Counted from the first letter of the stretch, positions 13,266-26,000 are shown. The stretch: DNA of 64,000 nucleotides from Brachypodius melanocephalos (GCA_013398615.1 VZSR01000520.1:18755849-18819848); one strand, 5' to 3'. Notes: generated by a model not told the origin, from the letters alone. Numbers and translations are program-made.

Positions 13266-14303
13266 ATAAAATGTCCAACCCACAACTGGATAAACACGTC
13301 ATGTGATGGATGAGTGAGCAACTGGCTCACGAGTCAGGTGCAAAGGGTTATAGTGAAGGGGGTAACATCAGACTGGTGACCTGTCACTAGTGGTGTTCCC
13401 AAGGCTCCATCCTTGTCCCTGTGCTTGTCAACATCTTCATTAATGAGCTGGGCACAGGACTGGAAGAGATACTAAACAAATTTTCAGACAGTACAAAATT
13501 GGGAGGAGCTGTTGACTCCCTCAAAGGCAGAGGCTCTGCAGAGACATCCTCACATATTAGAGGGCTGGGCAATCACCAGCCATATGAAGTTCAACAAGGG
13601 AAAGTGCTGGATTCTGCACCTGGGATGGGGCAACCCTGGATGTATGGATAGACCAGGCAATGAGAGACTGGGAAGTAGTGCCACAGAAAGGGCCCTGGGG
13701 GTCTTGGTCAATGGCAAGTTGAACATGAGTCAGCAGTGCCCTGGCAGCCAGGAGGGCCAAGCGTGTCCTGGGTTCATCAGGCACAGCATCACAGCTGGGC
13801 AAGGGAGGGGATTGTCCTGCTCTGCTCTGCACTGGGGCAGCCTCACCTCGAGTGCTGGGGGCAGTTTTGGGCACAATACAAGATATTATTAAGGTATTAG
13901 AGAGCATCCAAAGCCAGGCAATGAAGATGGTGAAGGATCTTGAGGGGAAGCCGCGTTAAGTTGCTGAGGTCACTTTTTTCAGCCTGAAAACAAGGAAGTC
14001 TACAACTGCAGTCTACAACTTCCTTATGAGGGGAATTGGAGGGGTCACCGATGTCTTTTCTGTGGTGACCAGTGACAGGACCTGAGATGATGTCCTGAAG
14101 TTTTGTCAGGAGAGACTTACGTCGGTTATTAGGAACAGGTCTTTCATCCAAAAGGTGTTTAAGCACTGGAACAGCACCAGCCTGGCAGCGTGCAGTGCTG
14201 TCGGGCACATGCTGTGACTCTTATGGATGGTGCTATGCAGGAGTTGGACTTGGTCACCCCTGTGGGGCCCTTCCAACTCAGCTGATTCTGTGGTTCTGTG
14301 ATA
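13266..14303 (+). mobile_element. CR1 LINE, 3' kilobase with decayed RT end
   Basis: A 5'-truncated CR1 in sense orientation. The first half encodes a broken C-terminal part of the CR1 ORF2 reverse transcriptase: fragments such as LVNIFINELGTG, KFSDSTKLGGAVDS and, in a shifted frame, MKFNKGKCWILHLG are visible. Frameshifts separate them, and the FADDTKLGG-like motif has lost its aspartates (FSDSTKLGG). The second half is the CR1 3' UTR ('cagcctgaaaac', 'tctacaacttcc tatgagggg', 'gaccagtgacaggacc', 'gtgtgactct'-like) and ends with 'cttccaactcagctgattctg' and a short tail. It cannot transpose. It stops less than 100 bp before the KATNBL1 CpG island. Confidence 0.9.
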
Positions 14304-14553
14304 ATGCAGCAGAGCGTGGAGCTGCCATGGATTCCTCAGCCAGTCTGAGCGTTGCACACTCATAACCACGGCTCGTCACTGGCTGCCGGCATACAGACAC
14401 AGCGAGGGCGCTGAGGCCCTCGACTGGGAATCACCTGGCATTCCCAGGCGCCTCTCCCGGCTGCGCAGCTCCGCCTCCGAGGCCTCGCGGGTGCGCAGTG
14501 ACGCAGTGACGCAGGCGGCGCGCGGCGGGGCGGGGCGGGGCGCGAGGCCGCGG

Positions 14554-14567
14554 CCGGCAGAGGGCGC
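14554..14567 (+). promoter_or_regulatory. CTCF-like motif in the KATNBL1 promoter
   Basis: CCGGCAGAGGGCGC matches the CTCF core CCASYAGRKGGCRS with one difference, at the third base. It is on the + strand, facing away from the - strand motif at 9,796-9,809. Confidence 0.45.
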
Positions 14568-14639
14568 CGCGATGCCGCCCGGCGCGCGCGGCGGGGCGTG
14601 GTGCGGCGCGCGCGGCCCGGCGTGCACCGCGACGGCGTT

Positions 14640-14732
14640 TGAATGGCGCAGGCTCCGGGCGCCGGGCCCCGGCAGTAGCACTCCTGTCGTTCCGCCCGCC
14701 CGGCCCGGCCCGGCCCCGAACATGAGCCGCGG
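14640..14732 (+). other. KATNBL1: Probable non-coding exon 1 of KATNBL1
   Basis: The complete KATNBL1 protein starts in the next exon, so a 5' UTR exon is expected in the CpG island. The best donor is GCGG|gtgagtgg, giving an exon end at 14,732. The start is arbitrary because the transcription start cannot be read from sequence. The exon holds an ATG at 14,722 that would open a short upstream ORF (see findings). Confidence 0.5.
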
Positions 14733-17700
14733 GTGAGTGGCGCGGGGGGTGTCCCGGGCCGGCGCCGCGGGGAGCTCAGCGGGGCCGCGCTCTGCCCCGC
14801 CGGGACCGGGCGCGGCACCGCGGCGTCGCGCCGGGCGTGGGGGCCGGCGGCAGGGGCCGCGGGCAGCGCGGTGGGGGATGGCTCCGTCCCGCTCCCCGGC
14901 GGCTCGCCCGCCGTCCCGGCAGTGCTGTTTGCGGTGCCTGCCGCCTCCGGAGAGCGGGTTCTAGCACTTCGGTCCCTTTCTGAAATGGTGCCAGCAGCCC
15001 CAGCTCGAAGCAAGCGTGTGCAGTGGCGGATACGTGCCAGGAGAGCAGGGAAGGCTCTTGTGCTGCCGAAAGGGAGGACAACAAGCTGGGTGTGAGGCCT
15101 GCTCTGCTGACGGATTTAATTTCTTGGGTGTGACAGATTCCAGGGGGAAAGAAGAGGGGGAGAACCTTAAGTGCTTGAAGATCAGATCCTGCATTAATTA
15201 CTTTGTTCAAAAGCCTTCAGATTATTTTTTCGGTGTTGCGCTGGCTGATTTGGCATGCAGATTTAAAATAAAGACATTTTGAATAGGGCGAACTTCTAAG
15301 GAGAGAGATTAACTGGTAATCTTGGAAATCTTTTGTTTCTGTTTTTGTAACATGCTCTGCTTTGGAGCAAAGTTAAGTCCTGTTTGCTTAAAAGCAGCTT
15401 TCGTCCATCTCTTCTTGGAACATCATTTTTGCTTTTCTTGTTGCCCTGTTTTTTTCTTCCTTATTCTCTGGCTGTAATCAGGGAAAGAATTAAAATATGT
15501 AGTTACCCGTGTTTAGTAGAATTAAAGCATAACAGAAGGCAGGTTTGTGCCTCTGTGGCCTTGCTGATTGGAAAGAACATGTTCTGGTCTAAAGGTGTCA
15601 CTTTAATTTCTTATTAACAGTCCATGTCGTTTTGATTTAAATTTCTCTTACGTTATTTCATTGAACTCAAATTACCGTCGATTTGAATTCCTAAACTTTT
15701 AAACTCAGTATTTCATTATAATATATTAAAAATAATATTATTAAGGTATTTTATACACGTATATTAAAAAGCATATTTCAGTGCTGATGTGCATGTATTC
15801 GTATAGCCGTGTGTATATATATTCACTTGCCCATTTTCAAAACTTCTCTTTTAAATTTATTTTATATTTCATAATATTGTTATATATAATATTGTGTGTG
15901 ATATGTATTTCATATATATTATCTCATAATACTTTAATTTTTTTAAAAAAACCCCTGTATGTTGGTCCTAGGGTAAGAAGATTGGCTATAAATTAAGAAG
16001 GCTTTTTAAATACTATAAACAGACTACAATCAATAATAGAAGTGTATTTGGGGGTATCATAAAAAGCCATGTGGTACTTGTGTGCATGTGATGGCAGACT
16101 GTTCAGCTAGGTGGGCATGTAGTGAGCACTTCCTGAGCCTCCACCAAGTTGAAAGCTTGAGCTTGAGTGGTTTGCTAGTATGCCTGTCTCTGAATTTGAA
16201 TTCAAAATTCTTGTTGCAATTTTTTTAAACTCTTTGGGTTGAGCAATAAATGGTAAAAGAAATTGCTGTATTTAATTTCATGGGCAGTTTCTTAAAGAGC
16301 TGTGTAAAACATTAATCTGGAAGTTTCAGTGTTGTGGAAATTTACTTCTTTTACAATACCTCTCAGTTAGAAAGCTTTTCCAAACTTATTGTCCCAAGAG
16401 TGTTCATAAGTGCAAATGAACAGGTAGAAGTATCTTTTCATTAGTGAAAGATGACTTCAGAGAGGATTTAACTACTGACAACTGCTATTACTTTATGTCA
16501 GCTTAACATATCTGTAAATGGTACCTCCAGATGCAGAAAACTGAGTTCTTGTTTGACTATTTTTTTGTGGAAAATGTAAATAAAGTTCAGTTATTAGACT
16601 CTTGGGCTATCTCCACAAGGAGAGCTAATGCACACCTGGGTTCATCCTCACTAAACTTGGATGAACCAGGACTTGTCGTCATTTTTGGAGGTTCATTATG
16701 ACTCACAGTGGGCCATATACGAAATCCATATGTAAGAGGAAAAGGAGCTTAAATCTTAGGTATAAGCTAATTTACCATAACTAGTGGTTCAAATACTATT
16801 TTTATTTACTGCTAATTTAGTAAAATTCCTGTAATTTTTATCAACATAGGAAACTTTAAACTGGAACAAATGGTCTGTGTAGCACATTAAAAACCTTTGT
16901 TCTACAGCATATAACACTCTTTATAATGTCGCAAGAAAATTTTTCTTAAAACACTCCTTAGGATCTTGAACTCCACTCCTTTTTATAAGAAAATTCAATA
17001 TTTAACAGCTGGTGAACTGCTAGTACATCAATTACTAAAATAGGAATTTGAACCAAACTGTTTCATATGCAAAGGATGTAGAAGCTTTCTAAAGCAAAGG
17101 CAGATGGATTTTGTAACATTTACCAGAGCTAAAATGAAAGGAAGTTATGCCAAGCTTACAAAATCACTTCTCCATCATAAGATAATACTAATTTATTTTT
17201 GTAAGCAAATTACCCTTTTGGTAGTAAATTTGAAATAACCATTCTTGGAAGTTTCTTGTGACCATTGTAGATCTGCTAATGGTCAGTGAAATGAGTTGAC
17301 CATTACTGCTTCCCTGCTGCATACCTATTTGGAATGCTTTCAAAGCATGTGCTCCCTTCCTTGGGAGTAACGATTAATTAGCTCTTTCATCTGAGTTTAA
17401 TATTGTCATCCTTGAACTTGCAGTTGGGTTACTGTGGGGTAGGAGGAGAATCACAGGAACATTTGCCATGGCTGGTGCACATGGAATGCTGCAGAAAAAA
17501 ACAGCTATTAAGAATTTGGACAAGGAATAGGATGGAAGAATGTGTGTTTCAAAGGATATTGCCGATGGCTTAAGATATCTGACTATTTTACATTTTCCTT
17601 ACTGCCATGCAAAGTTGTCCATCTTGTGTTCTGTAAGAAAATACATGAAATATTATGTTAATACCCATGTAGATTACATAACATGCCAAGAAGAGTTTGT

Positions 17701-18859
17701 CTCTCTCTGGGGGCTGTGCCCAGAACTTAGGACATGGGAGGGAGTGGCAGAGTTGTTAATACTTGCCTTTGATAGATATGCACTTGAAAGCCTGTTAGTG
17801 CTGACTTTCTTTGCCTAATTCTGGTGTGACCTAAAGAGTTTTATTGCATCTGGGAGAGATCAGAGAGAGAAAATACCAGTAGAACCTTTAAGAAGACTTT
17901 GCACAGGTGCAGTCTGTTGACTATGGGGACAAACCAGGTTCTTCTCAGGAGACATGGCTGCTATTGCCTTAGTCCTTCTGCTTACTAAAGATTGAAGAGA
18001 ATAAAAGCAGGGGAAGGGAAGATGGTCTGCTCTGAGAAACCACCCACGGTACAGGGAAAATTGGTGGAATTTGATTCCATCATTCTAGTGAAATGGTACA
18101 TCTCTGTTCAGATTTGCGGTCTACATTGTTCAGTTGTAAAATAGTTTAGGATTGTTCAATAGACCAAGGCAGAGCTGAAAGGACATGCATTCTATCCTTA
18201 GTTTAATTTTAAGAAATTTATAAAGTGAGGTAAATGCATTGGCCTCAATGAGATTGTATAGCAGATTGTCCTGATCAAATGCAACTGGCTGTGTTCATCA
18301 CAAGGGAAAAGTCAGAAATTAAAGAAATTAAGGTATAGATTGTTTGACTGTACAAATTAGTATCTAATGCCAATTTAAGAACACTCTTATATATCCCAAA
18401 ATTACAAGGGGCTATAGTGTCTAATTAGCTATCCCTAGATGATATTCAACTGCAAACAGGAAATCAAAATTGTGATGAGCCATGTAAAGTGCCTTTCATC
18501 CTGTAGCATTCATCTTTTTAATTGCTGGCCAGCCAGCATTTTCCTAGGTGTTACTAAGCCTTTCAAAGACGGTTTCTTAAGATATTGACTACATTTATTG
18601 TAGCACTGTTAGGTTTGTATATACCAGATTCTTCTGCTTGTTTTTTGCTCTCACTGGACTACGTGGGTTGTGTATCTGAATTGATTCACTTTGAGGTTTT
18701 GGGTTTTTTTTTTTTCATGTATTTGTACAGTCTGTCCTAGAACCCATATAAATCATCTGGGTCCACAACATCCTGTGGCAAATTCAGGTTGCTTATATTT
18801 TGCACACAGCTTACCCTTGTTGTTTTTGATCTGATCTTCAACTATTGTTTTTTGACCCT

Positions 18860-19005
18860 TTATTTTCATATTGGGCAAGACAGGTTTCAATCTCTATGCA
18901 ACTTCTCAAAGCCCTTAATTTTGTAGGCCTTTGTCATATTTCCCCTGTTGGCTATAAGTAGCCTCTTCTCCAGATTGAAGAGGCTGATCTACTCAGTTGT
19001 TGATT
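18860..19005 (-). mobile_element. Possible ancient CR1/L3-like fragment
   Basis: The + strand has 'catatttcccctgttggctataagtagcctcttctccagattgaagaggctgat', which resembles the antisense CR1 segment where 'cttctctccaggctgaacaggcc' normally sits. The ends are unclear and divergence is high, so this call is tentative. Confidence 0.35.
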
Positions 19006-19751
19006 ATGTGAACGGTATTGCATGTATTTTTAACTTGCCTTTGTCTGAGCTGCTTTTTTACTTCACTGAGAAGTTTTTTTGACTGTTTAGGGTTGTTTTG
19101 ATTTTTTTAAAGAAAGTTAAGTAATCCTCCTCACAGTATTTGAAATACAGGCACCAATTAATTCTGTACACTGTCACAATAGTGTTCTGTTTATTTTTCT
19201 ATTTATTGATCCATGTGGAGCACTAAACTGTCCTATATCCAGATATTATTGTGGGTGGCAGTTAGTAGCTCAGAGACTGTGATTCCAATAGGAACCCAGA
19301 ATTTTCTCCTACTTGCAGATGCATAGACTTTGCTTTGTATTGATCTATAAGCATTGCTTCTCTTACTGTATATCACAGTCCTTCTCTAGTTCTTCAGTTA
19401 GGCCTTATCTTCGCTGATATGGCTTTGTACTGTCAACAGTCTTCATCCCTTTTTGTGAGGTAATTTATGAATATATTATGAGCATAAACCAATGCAAGTT
19501 TTCCCCAGGGATCAGGAGGTGATTTTCTACAGTGTGGAAACCGCTTAGACAGTTTGTGGCTGTTCCCTGAGATACTTGTACATGCAAAAGCTTTCCCTTT
19601 TTTTTTTTTTTTTGCTTGGTTGCTTAGTTTCCTCAAGATTTAAGTGAGGGACTTGGAAACTCAAAGAGGGTCTATAATTTAGTTGTTCTTTATCCAGGTT
19701 GTACTATTCCATACGCTTAATAAATTCCACTAGTTTTGCGGAGCAGGACTT

Positions 19752-20185
19752 CATAGAATCATAGAATAATTTGTGTTAAAACAGACTTTAAAGATCTTTC
19801 AGTTCCAATTTTCTTGCCATGGGAAGGAAAGGACACCTTCCACTAGACCAGACTGCTCAAAGCCCTATCTAACTTGGCCGTGAACACTTCCAGGGACAAG
19901 GCATTAAACCACATCTCTAGGAAATGTGTTCCAGTGCCTTAGCACCTCTCAGTAAGGAATTTTGTCCTAATATCCAATCTAAACCTACCTTCTTTCAGTC
20001 TGATGCTATTACCCTTCGGTCTGTTACAAATGCCCTGGTAAAAAGTCCCTCTTCCAGCTCTCTTGTAGCCCCTTCAGGTACTGGAAAGCCACAGTGAGGT
20101 CACCCTAGAGCCTTCTCTTTTCCAGGCTCTGTTGCCTTAGTGACAGCCAGGCTGAGTCTTTCCCATTATATTATTTGAGTGTGTC
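19752..20185 (-). mobile_element. CR1 LINE 3' fragment, antisense
   Basis: Starts with the reverse-complement CR1 tail 'catagaatcatagaat'. It continues through 'gacaccttccactagacca', 'gctcaaagccctatctaacttggcc', 'gaacacttccagggac', 'gaattttgtcctaatatccaatctaaacctacc' and 'gaggtcaccctagagccttctcttttccaggct', the order of an antisense avian CR1 3' end. It lies in the inferred first intron of KATNBL1. Confidence 0.92.
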
Positions 20186-22895
20186 CACTAAGTCTGTTCT
20201 TGATTACATTGTTTACTAATTAGTGCAACAGACATGTCAGTCTGGATCTTCCTTGGGGCGCTCTTTAAATATTGACTGTGTTTTCTTTAGGTGCTTTGTC
20301 AGCTCCTAGGAGAGATTCTGCACCTTGGCTAAAAACGCAGCTGTTTAATTGCTGCTTAAGTGTTCATTGCTACTTCTGTGTATTCTGAGACCCTCAACAG
20401 GTTAAACTATGGAAACCTCCCTAATCTGTTGGACAGTGAAGTCATACAAAAGAATTTTACTTTGCTTCATCAGATGTTTCTTTATATCTGATCATCCTTT
20501 GACCTTTTGAATTTCTTTTCCCAGTCTTTAAGGAAAGAATAGATAGTTCTGTTGTTTCATTCTTTTTCAAGTGGGAGGCTTCAATTGAGGAACAATATAT
20601 TCTTATATCAGGTTTTTCAGAGTGTAAAATTCTCTTAATTTTTCTTCTGGACATGTGCAGCCTTTTGTAAGGAACTTCCTTCTGTCCAGAATCATCTCTC
20701 TCCAGTTCAGATAGCTTCAGTTCAAGTATTTTGAGATGTTCTTTGCTCTTCAGAGCCCAATATTAAAAACTAATACTCTAAATGAATTTCCTTGGTAAGA
20801 CATTTCTTTCTAGCCTTCTAGTATTTTACACTTCTTTTAATCAAAAATATTCTAGTTATATAGTGCTGTCATTTATTTTGGTGATCAGATTCTTGTGTAC
20901 TGCTTAGTGTGAAAGATGAGGGTAGATTGAGATCATTTATTAAACAAAGAAAAACAAGGAACAGTCGCTGTTAGGCAGGAAGAATTGTAAGCTGATAGTG
21001 TGTTATGGGAGTAGTCAAAAAAATTATTCTTCAGCAACAGACATCAGGGATTTTTTTAGCATCTGGTGAGGTGACTGTGGGTTTTAACTCTGGTGGTTGG
21101 AGGTTGTCCCCCCTAATATTTTAGTTTATTGCTTTCCTCTCAGTATTATTGTCAAACAGTGGATAGAAGAAGAAGGAAAAAAAAATCAAGACTTTTTCCA
21201 GGTCCTCTTGATCACTCACCTGAATAAAAGGGTAGATTTGCTTGGATTTTAGCATTGTTGTGTTTTTCTTCAAAAGTGCAGTTGTTCAGCAAATGCCTTT
21301 GTGTTGTGCTCCCAGTTCAAATTTTAATACACAGCTCATTTTGAGACCAAATAATGGTTTTAACCAGTCTGATAATGAGAGGAAAAGGTGTTTGTTTTTG
21401 TGAGGTTTTTTTCTATATTCAGGGAAAAGTTTATTTACAAGCCTGTGTGGATGAACTAGGAAGTGATAACTCTTCATCACTGTCTCAGAGTGTGAAAAAA
21501 TTAAGTTAATGAACCAGTCTTAATCCAGACTTACATCTGGAAAAATACTAGCCACCAACTGTTAAAGATAATACGCTAAATAATACAGCCATTTGCAGTT
21601 CTTGCTGTAGTCTGAGGGCTCCATGTTCCCATCTTACAGGATAAGGGATTCTGTCAGTAGATACTCTGTTCTTTGAGAGAGAGATCTAAAGTGAAGTTCT
21701 TTAGTATTGATCCTATTCTAAAGAATACCAGAACATTTGAAGATTTTTTTTTCCTTCTACTGTACCTTACAACAGGGATTTTAATGTGCCTGAGTACAGC
21801 ATCTGTCTTGTTTTGTGTCTGCCACCTGCTTGTTTTATTTGATGGCCTTTAGCTGCATTGATCTTCATGGCTAATAAGCTATTTCCTGTCTGGCTTATTC
21901 AGTGCTCAGTGTCTTAGTCTTTTAAATGCTAAAGTTCTTAATGTGGGGTAAATCTGCTACATAGAATAAAACGGATAGGGCTGCTGCTAAAGATGGAGAG
22001 GAGAGATTGGAGTACTCACGTTGAGACCAGAGTTTCCACCTTTTAGGAGAAAAACCAGTAATATTGGAGCAAGAGGTCTTTTTAAAAGTAGCATAGGATG
22101 TCTTGCTAAAACACTTCAAGAATGGTGCCTCTCTGATGATGTAGTAGTTGAACCTAATCTCAAGCAGTGGTTCTTCTGATAAGTTACAAAATATGCAAAA
22201 TATGTACAACTGTCTCAATCTTGGTGTTGATTCTTATAGAAATACTTGCATACTTCAGGACAAAGGACTTTGAACATAAAATAAAGTTGTGGGCTTTAGT
22301 ATAAAAAAATAGCCGAAGTATTGCTTTGACAAAAAGGGGGGGAAGGGAAATGTACATTTGCCAATAAACGAAGGGGAAGATCTTTAATTTCTTTTTTGCT
22401 TTTCAGCCTTTGTTATTTTGATGAAGTTTGCTTTCTTCCTGAAAAACAAGAATCGGGTTTTTAGCTGCCTTTCCACACTTGGAAACAGGTGTGAAACCAA
22501 TTATTTTTCTCTAGGCATCAGATGAAGTTCATAATGTGAGGAAAGTGTCTCATAAATTGCCCTATTCTTTACTTGAATTCTTGTTTGTATGGTACCCTCA
22601 GTGCAGATATAGAAACCGGTATGAAAACAATTTCTGCCTCTGTTTCTTGGGATGATTTTGGTTTTGTTCCCTCTTTTTTGAAAGCTGAATAGGGATTTTG
22701 AAATTCTCAGCATGTTGATAATAAGGCCTCCAGCTAACATTCGCAAAAGGATGATGTCTTGCGTTATATATAAGATGGAAGATCTTGCAAATAGTTGAAT
22801 TCTAGTGTTGCTAGCTGCATTTGAAGAAAGCTGGTGGAATGTTTTAGAAAATACAACGAAATATCTTTCCTTTGAGAACAGAGATCTGAGAGATT

Positions 22896-23009
22896 ATGGC
22901 ATCTGAAGCTCACAATGTTAAAAAACAGAAAGTATTGCATATTGAAGGTCATCCAGTTGGTCTCCCCAGAAAAAGAATCTCTTCTTCCACTAAAAAGATC
23001 ATGAAGGAG
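22896..23009 (+). CDS. KATNBL1: KATNBL1 coding exon 1 (residues 1-38)
   Basis: Starts with ATG GCA TCT GAA (MASEAHNVKKQK...) and ends AAG GAG|gtaagc in phase 0. The exon probably begins at 22,882 after 'ttgagaacag'. The segment is basic (KKQK, RKR, KK) and is the least conserved part compared with my memory of the human protein. Confidence 0.9.
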
Positions 23010-26000
23010 GTAAGCTGTTTGTGTTGTTTGTTGGGTTGTTTTATGTCCTCTGAGAAAAGTGAAGATTTAAACAAGTTCATAGTTCTGTGCATTCTAAATC
23101 TAGAAGTCAAGCACTACCAAGCATTTGATGTTTAGATGTGCAATAGCACTTCAAGTTGAGCAGCAGTTACATTATGAAAACTGTGTGTTATAATAGATAC
23201 AGGCAGCGGCTGCACGGATCAGTGCATAGTATTGTCCATATGAGCAGTAGCTACTGATGCAGCCTTACTCATGCCTGCTTTTCTGCAGTCTAGCCAAAAA
23301 TATTTCAATACAGGAATTATATCATGAAAAAGGTCTTTCTTGCCAAGAAAGCTACATGGCACAAGTGAGAGGTGGAGTAGGTGAAACCCTTTCATTGAAA
23401 TGGATCTGTCATCATACAAGCTTCATCTACCACTTTGGTGGTATGTAGATTTTCACTGGATTCTTGCTACTCAAAAGTAGTTTTTGTAACCTCATACCTG
23501 TGTTAATGGCTGAAGAGTAAGACAGTGGAGTACAGAGGAAGCACTAGAGAGGCAAACTTACTGTAAGACGTCTTCAAACAGTGATGAAGATGTCAATATC
23601 CTCTGTTGATTGAAATTTTGTATTAATAGTAACATTTTATGACCAGTGTTAACAAAAAAAAGATCATAACGTTGTCTTGCTGATGCGCACAATATAAGTG
23701 TTACCATTAATGCTAAGTTGTATAGACAGGAGTGTTTTGCTCTGTTTAGTAATTCAGCTTTTTCTTCTCTATTTCCTTTCTCCCAGGGTAAGAAATCTCC
23801 AAAACAGCTGGCTTCATACACAAACAGGTAGGAGGGCTGTGCTGTGTGATATCTGAGTTTAAAGTGTGACAGAGGTAGGGAGGAATATGCAGTTGAAACT
23901 GATTACGACACCAAAGCAAACACAAATGGGTGATAGGTCTTGATTTTAATGACAGTTCTTGATTCTTGTGTTTTCTTCCATAATAATGATTCTCTGCATT
24001 AATAAAAACAGGGAAGAATATTGGTGACATGACTTCAGTTAACCCAAGTGTCATTAAGACATGTATTGGGGGGAAAAATGTTTTCAATAACTTGAATTCT
24101 GACTACTGAATTAATAATTATATGTGTATATAAACGTAGTAATGCAATTGATTTTGTTTGGATCAACCTTCACTAAAGTAGTGCTTTATTATTACAGAGT
24201 AACAGTTGGAAAAACGGTGACCAGTCCCCTCTCTCTTTTCAAAGTGGTATATTGTAAAAGGAAAGTTCATTGTTATACTCCAAAGCCTTGTTACAGAAAG
24301 AAACTGTGCCCTAAATCCAGGGGCCGTGACATGGCAAATAAAGAAAATGAACTGGCTTGTGCAGGGAATCTGCCAGCAAAACTTCATAACAGTCGTACAC
24401 ACTTGCTGAATTCTAGTGACTCTGGCTCATCTCAAACAGAAGGCCCCTCATCCAAATACAGCGCATTTTTTTCAGAGGTGGGTAGAGTTTGAAGAAACCT
24501 CAGATTACAAAAAGTGTTCCTAGTAATTAGCTGTGAAAGTTTTCTTTCTTTAGATTAATTTCCTTCAATTCTGCAAATATAAGGTTTTGTGATGTAGAGT
24601 CTGTCAGTTTATGGTGATACAGGTGTCAACAGTAATAGTCTTGCCACTTTTCATATTTGTGTCAGGTCAGAAGCTCAGATCTGCCAGACTTGATGGAGTT
24701 AAAATTGTACCAGCACCAGAGGAGAACGTTGTTTTGTCTGCTTAGGTTTCATGAAGTGCCAGAACAAGTGTCCACATGTGTGTTTACAGAAGTGTAAAAA
24801 TATTAGTGTATCAAGGAGAATAAACTGGTGAGGTAGATTAGGACAATTTTCAATAGTAGTATCAACTTTGTGCAAAACTAACTTAAGTGTTTGAGCTTGC
24901 TTTCTTACTGGGATTGGTTGAGGAGACCTAGTAGATGCTTGCAGGGCTTCTGAAACTGGCTACAAGGTCAGATATTTAAATGAAATGGATTTTGTGACAG
25001 TGAAGGCCATTTAAGGCCCTTAATGTTGAAGCTTGCATTTCTGTCACAATAGATCTTCATTACTCATCAGGGCTTGCATGTGTTTAAGATGAGGCATGGC
25101 AGAGAAGCTAAGATCAGAGACCATCACCATGCTGTCTTGTCACAGTGCTATAAATGTGGGCTGCCATGAGGAGAGATCCCTGAGAGGCCACTGGGCTGAA
25201 AGCACAAGTCTGCAGCAATTCTGCACTGTTCAGTTTGATGGTTTCAAAAAAGGAGCAGAATAACTACAATAGAGGTTGCAGAAAGATGGGTAAAGAGATG
25301 AAGGCAGGGGAAGATTCATTTTCTGAGAAGCTAAGGACCAGATCACTGGCCTCTGGCCACAAATGACTAACTGGTTTGAGAGATGTGTGTGGCTCTGCGG
25401 TGTTCATTCCAATCCAAGCTCTAATTAATTAACATGCTTGAACTTCATTCACAGAACAAGGTTTTTTCAGAAATGAACCTTTTCTGTCTGAGTTCGGAAT
25501 AATAATGTAACTACTTGTATCTAAATTGTGTCAAAATTAATAATCATCTCAGTAAAAAGTTCTCAGCATTGGTAAGAATTATAGGTTGATGCTCCTGAAT
25601 GCTCATTTTAATTATTACGTACCTGTCTTAGGTGGTAAAGAGGTACAAACCTTATTCTTGCATTTTTCATGTGAGGTAGGTCTAATATTTTTGTGCCCCC
25701 TTCTAAGGGAGATTTACAGGTTTAAGTATTCTTAAATAAATTTCTAAAACAGACTCATCAACATACAGGTAGAAAAGTGTATCATCCTATACCAGATTAT
25801 ATCAGAGTAGGTTATTGTTTTATTGCTGGCTACTTAACTTGTGGCAACTTTTTCTATTTTTAAAAACATGCAGGTTTCTCAGGACCATGAAACTATGGCT
25901 CAAGTTCTTTTCAGCAGGAATCTGAGACTGAACGTGGCTTTAACCTTCTGGAGAAGGAGAAGTATAAGTGAACTGGTAGCCTACTTAGTGAGGTAAAATA

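Larger units (their letters stand above)
14390..14960 (+). promoter_or_regulatory. KATNBL1: CpG island promoter of KATNBL1
   Basis: A dense CpG island of about 570 bp contains two directly tandem TGACGCAG elements at 14,499-14,514 (CREB/ATF-like half sites), clustered GC boxes at 14,526-14,542 and a CTCF-like motif at 14,554-14,567. No TATA box is evident. It is the only island upstream of KATNBL1 in a suitable position and holds a good splice donor (GG|gtgagt) at 14,732/14,733. Assignment to KATNBL1 is by position; it may also fire on the - strand. Confidence 0.78.
14733..22881 (+). other. KATNBL1: KATNBL1 intron 1 (inferred)
   Basis: About 8.1 kb between the promoter exon and the exon with the start codon. 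It contains one clear antisense CR1 (19,752-20,185), one doubtful older CR1-like stretch near 18.86-19.0 kb, an AT-rich stretch with TATA runs at about 15,720-15,930, and several poly-T runs. No other exon is recognisable. Confidence 0.55.

Noticed and set aside
13387..14369. Several reading frames of 60-126 codons on both strands
   Set aside because: They lie inside the CR1 copy and are its decayed reverse transcriptase or antisense shadows.
14360..15210. Long Ala/Arg/Pro/Gly-rich frames of up to 217 codons on both strands
   Set aside because: Stop codons are rare in any CpG island. The predicted proteins are compositionally biased, overlap one another and match no family.
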